Of a stretch of 64,000 bases of DNA, positions 63,529 through 64,000 are shown piece by piece. The notes under the pieces were generated by a model. It made no database searches. It had not been told where the DNA came from and saw nothing but the letters and a program-made list of their open reading frames with translations. Origin of the DNA: Pseudomonas sp. DG56-2 (GTDB lineage Bacteria > Pseudomonadota > Gammaproteobacteria > Pseudomonadales > Pseudomonadaceae); contig NZ_CP032311.1 in NCBI RefSeq assembly GCF_004803755.1, positions 1,442,501-1,506,500 on the forward strand, given 5' to 3'. The translations under genes and the position numbers were made by a program. Every line of letters begins with the position of its first letter. Position 1 is the stretch's first letter.

Positions 63529-64000
63529 TTACTGGGCGTTGAACGCCTGGCCGTTGACGCCAGTGCTGTCCGGGCCCATCAAGTACAGGTAGACCGGCAT
63601 GATTTGCTCAGGCAACGGGTTGTTCTCCGGGTTCTCGCCCGGGTAAGCCTGGGCACGCATGCTGGTGCGGGTGGCGCCTGGGTTGATGCTGTTGGCGCGA
63701 ACCGGGGCCACGTTTTCCAGTTCGTCGGCGAGGGTTTGCATCAACCCTTCGGTGGCGAACTTCGACACACCGTAGGCGCCCCAGTAGGCCCGGCCTTTGC
63801 GCCCGACGCTGCTGGAAGTGAAGATCACCGATGCATCCTTAGACAGCTTGAGCAGCGGCAGCAGGGTGCTGGTGAGCATGAACATGGCGTTGACGTTGAC
63901 TTGCATGACGCGCATGAAGTTATCGCCAGACAACTGCTCCAGCGGCGTGCGCGGGCCAATGATCGAGGCGTTGTGCAGCAAGCCATCGATGTGGCCGAAC
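63529..64000 (-). CDS. YciK-type short-chain dehydrogenase, 5' end beyond window
   Basis: The visible C-terminal 156 residues keep the SDR active site (Ser in FTSSSVGRKG; YGVSK), NINPGATRTSMRAQAYPGE and an open frame into the window end (FGHIDGLLHNAS). It matches YciK-type reductases of pseudomonads, substrate unknown. It converges on the PqqC/TenA-like gene with 2 bases between stops. Confidence 0.88.
   Translation of the reverse strand, partial: FGHIDGLLHNASIIGPRTPLEQLSGDNFMRVMQVNVNAMFMLTSTLLPLLKLSKDASVIFTSSSVGRKGRAYWGAYGVSKFATEGLMQTLADELENVAPVRANSINPGATRTSMRAQAYPGENPENNPLPEQIMPVYLYLMGPDSTGVNGQAFNAQ

Noticed and set aside
1..64000. CRISPR arrays, insertion sequences, prophage or integrated element
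   Set aside because: No regularly spaced repeats, transposase, integrase or att-like duplication was seen; the tRNA genes have no adjacent 3'-end duplication or integrase.

Overview
The window is a GC-rich, gene-dense chromosomal segment of a Pseudomonas of the P. putida group. The basis is protein families recalled by eye: an RsmI-type CsrA paralogue, a nitrate reductase fused to a CysJ-like flavoprotein, the NAGGN osmolyte operon, and putida-type REP hairpins. No database search was possible, so the species is not fixed. There is no insertion sequence, prophage, CRISPR array or rRNA; this is conserved core genome, and the most interesting content is regulatory.

Layout. 1-3.6 kb: an acyltransferase-transporter fusion (5' end outside the window), a sugE/gdx guanidinium exporter behind a guanidine-II (mini-ykkC) riboswitch, rdgC, and tRNA-Val and tRNA-Asp genes. 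3.6-11.9 kb: assimilatory nitrate and nitrite reduction (nasA fusion, nirB, nirD). Each of the two transcription units has a sigma-54 promoter, a hexaloop hairpin and an intrinsic terminator in its leader, the layout expected for NasT-type antitermination. A PcaQ-like LysR gene follows, with its start codon inside a hairpin. 11.9-19.5 kb: an FKBP lipoprotein, a YkvA protein behind a palindromic pair of DnaA boxes, an XRE regulator and partner, an EAL-CBS-GGDEF protein, Prc protease and a quinone oxidoreductase. 19.5-25.8 kb: a phosphoester or phosphonate uptake operon (binding protein, cytosolic alkaline-phosphatase-type enzyme, two permeases, ATPase, HAD hydrolase) divergent from a GntR/UTRA regulator. 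Their shared promoter region holds a Pho-box candidate on each strand and a CTAG-centred operator.

25.8-37.4 kb: a large MscS-type channel, a 54-aa membrane protein, an M18 aminopeptidase, RluA, MinCDE, LpxL/HtrB, a patatin, and a periplasmic hydrolase overlapping a MlaA-family gene. 37.5-44.6 kb: a GH17 membrane beta-glucan enzyme, a lone glycine-betaine binding protein, yjcH-actP, a DUF3309 peptide, an SDR, a UPF0060 protein, rsmI and yheU. 44.6-49.4 kb: the asnO-ngg-M42 peptidase operon for the osmolyte N-acetylglutaminylglutamine amide. 49.5-64 kb: mnmC, polyphosphate:AMP phosphotransferase, an EamA transporter, fumC, a DUF2059 protein, bolA, trhO, a DsbA-like protein overlapping an ABC exporter, a GGDEF-EAL protein, a PqqC/TenA-like protein and a YciK-type SDR cut by the window end.

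The genes form several independent modules: nitrogen assimilation, phosphorus scavenging, osmoprotection, cell division, envelope lipids, and c-di-GMP/Rsm signalling. The strongest candidates for follow-up are the paired nas/nir leaders, the divergent Pho-box/UTRA control region, the guanidine riboswitch, the hairpin over the LysR start codon, and the DnaA-box palindrome.
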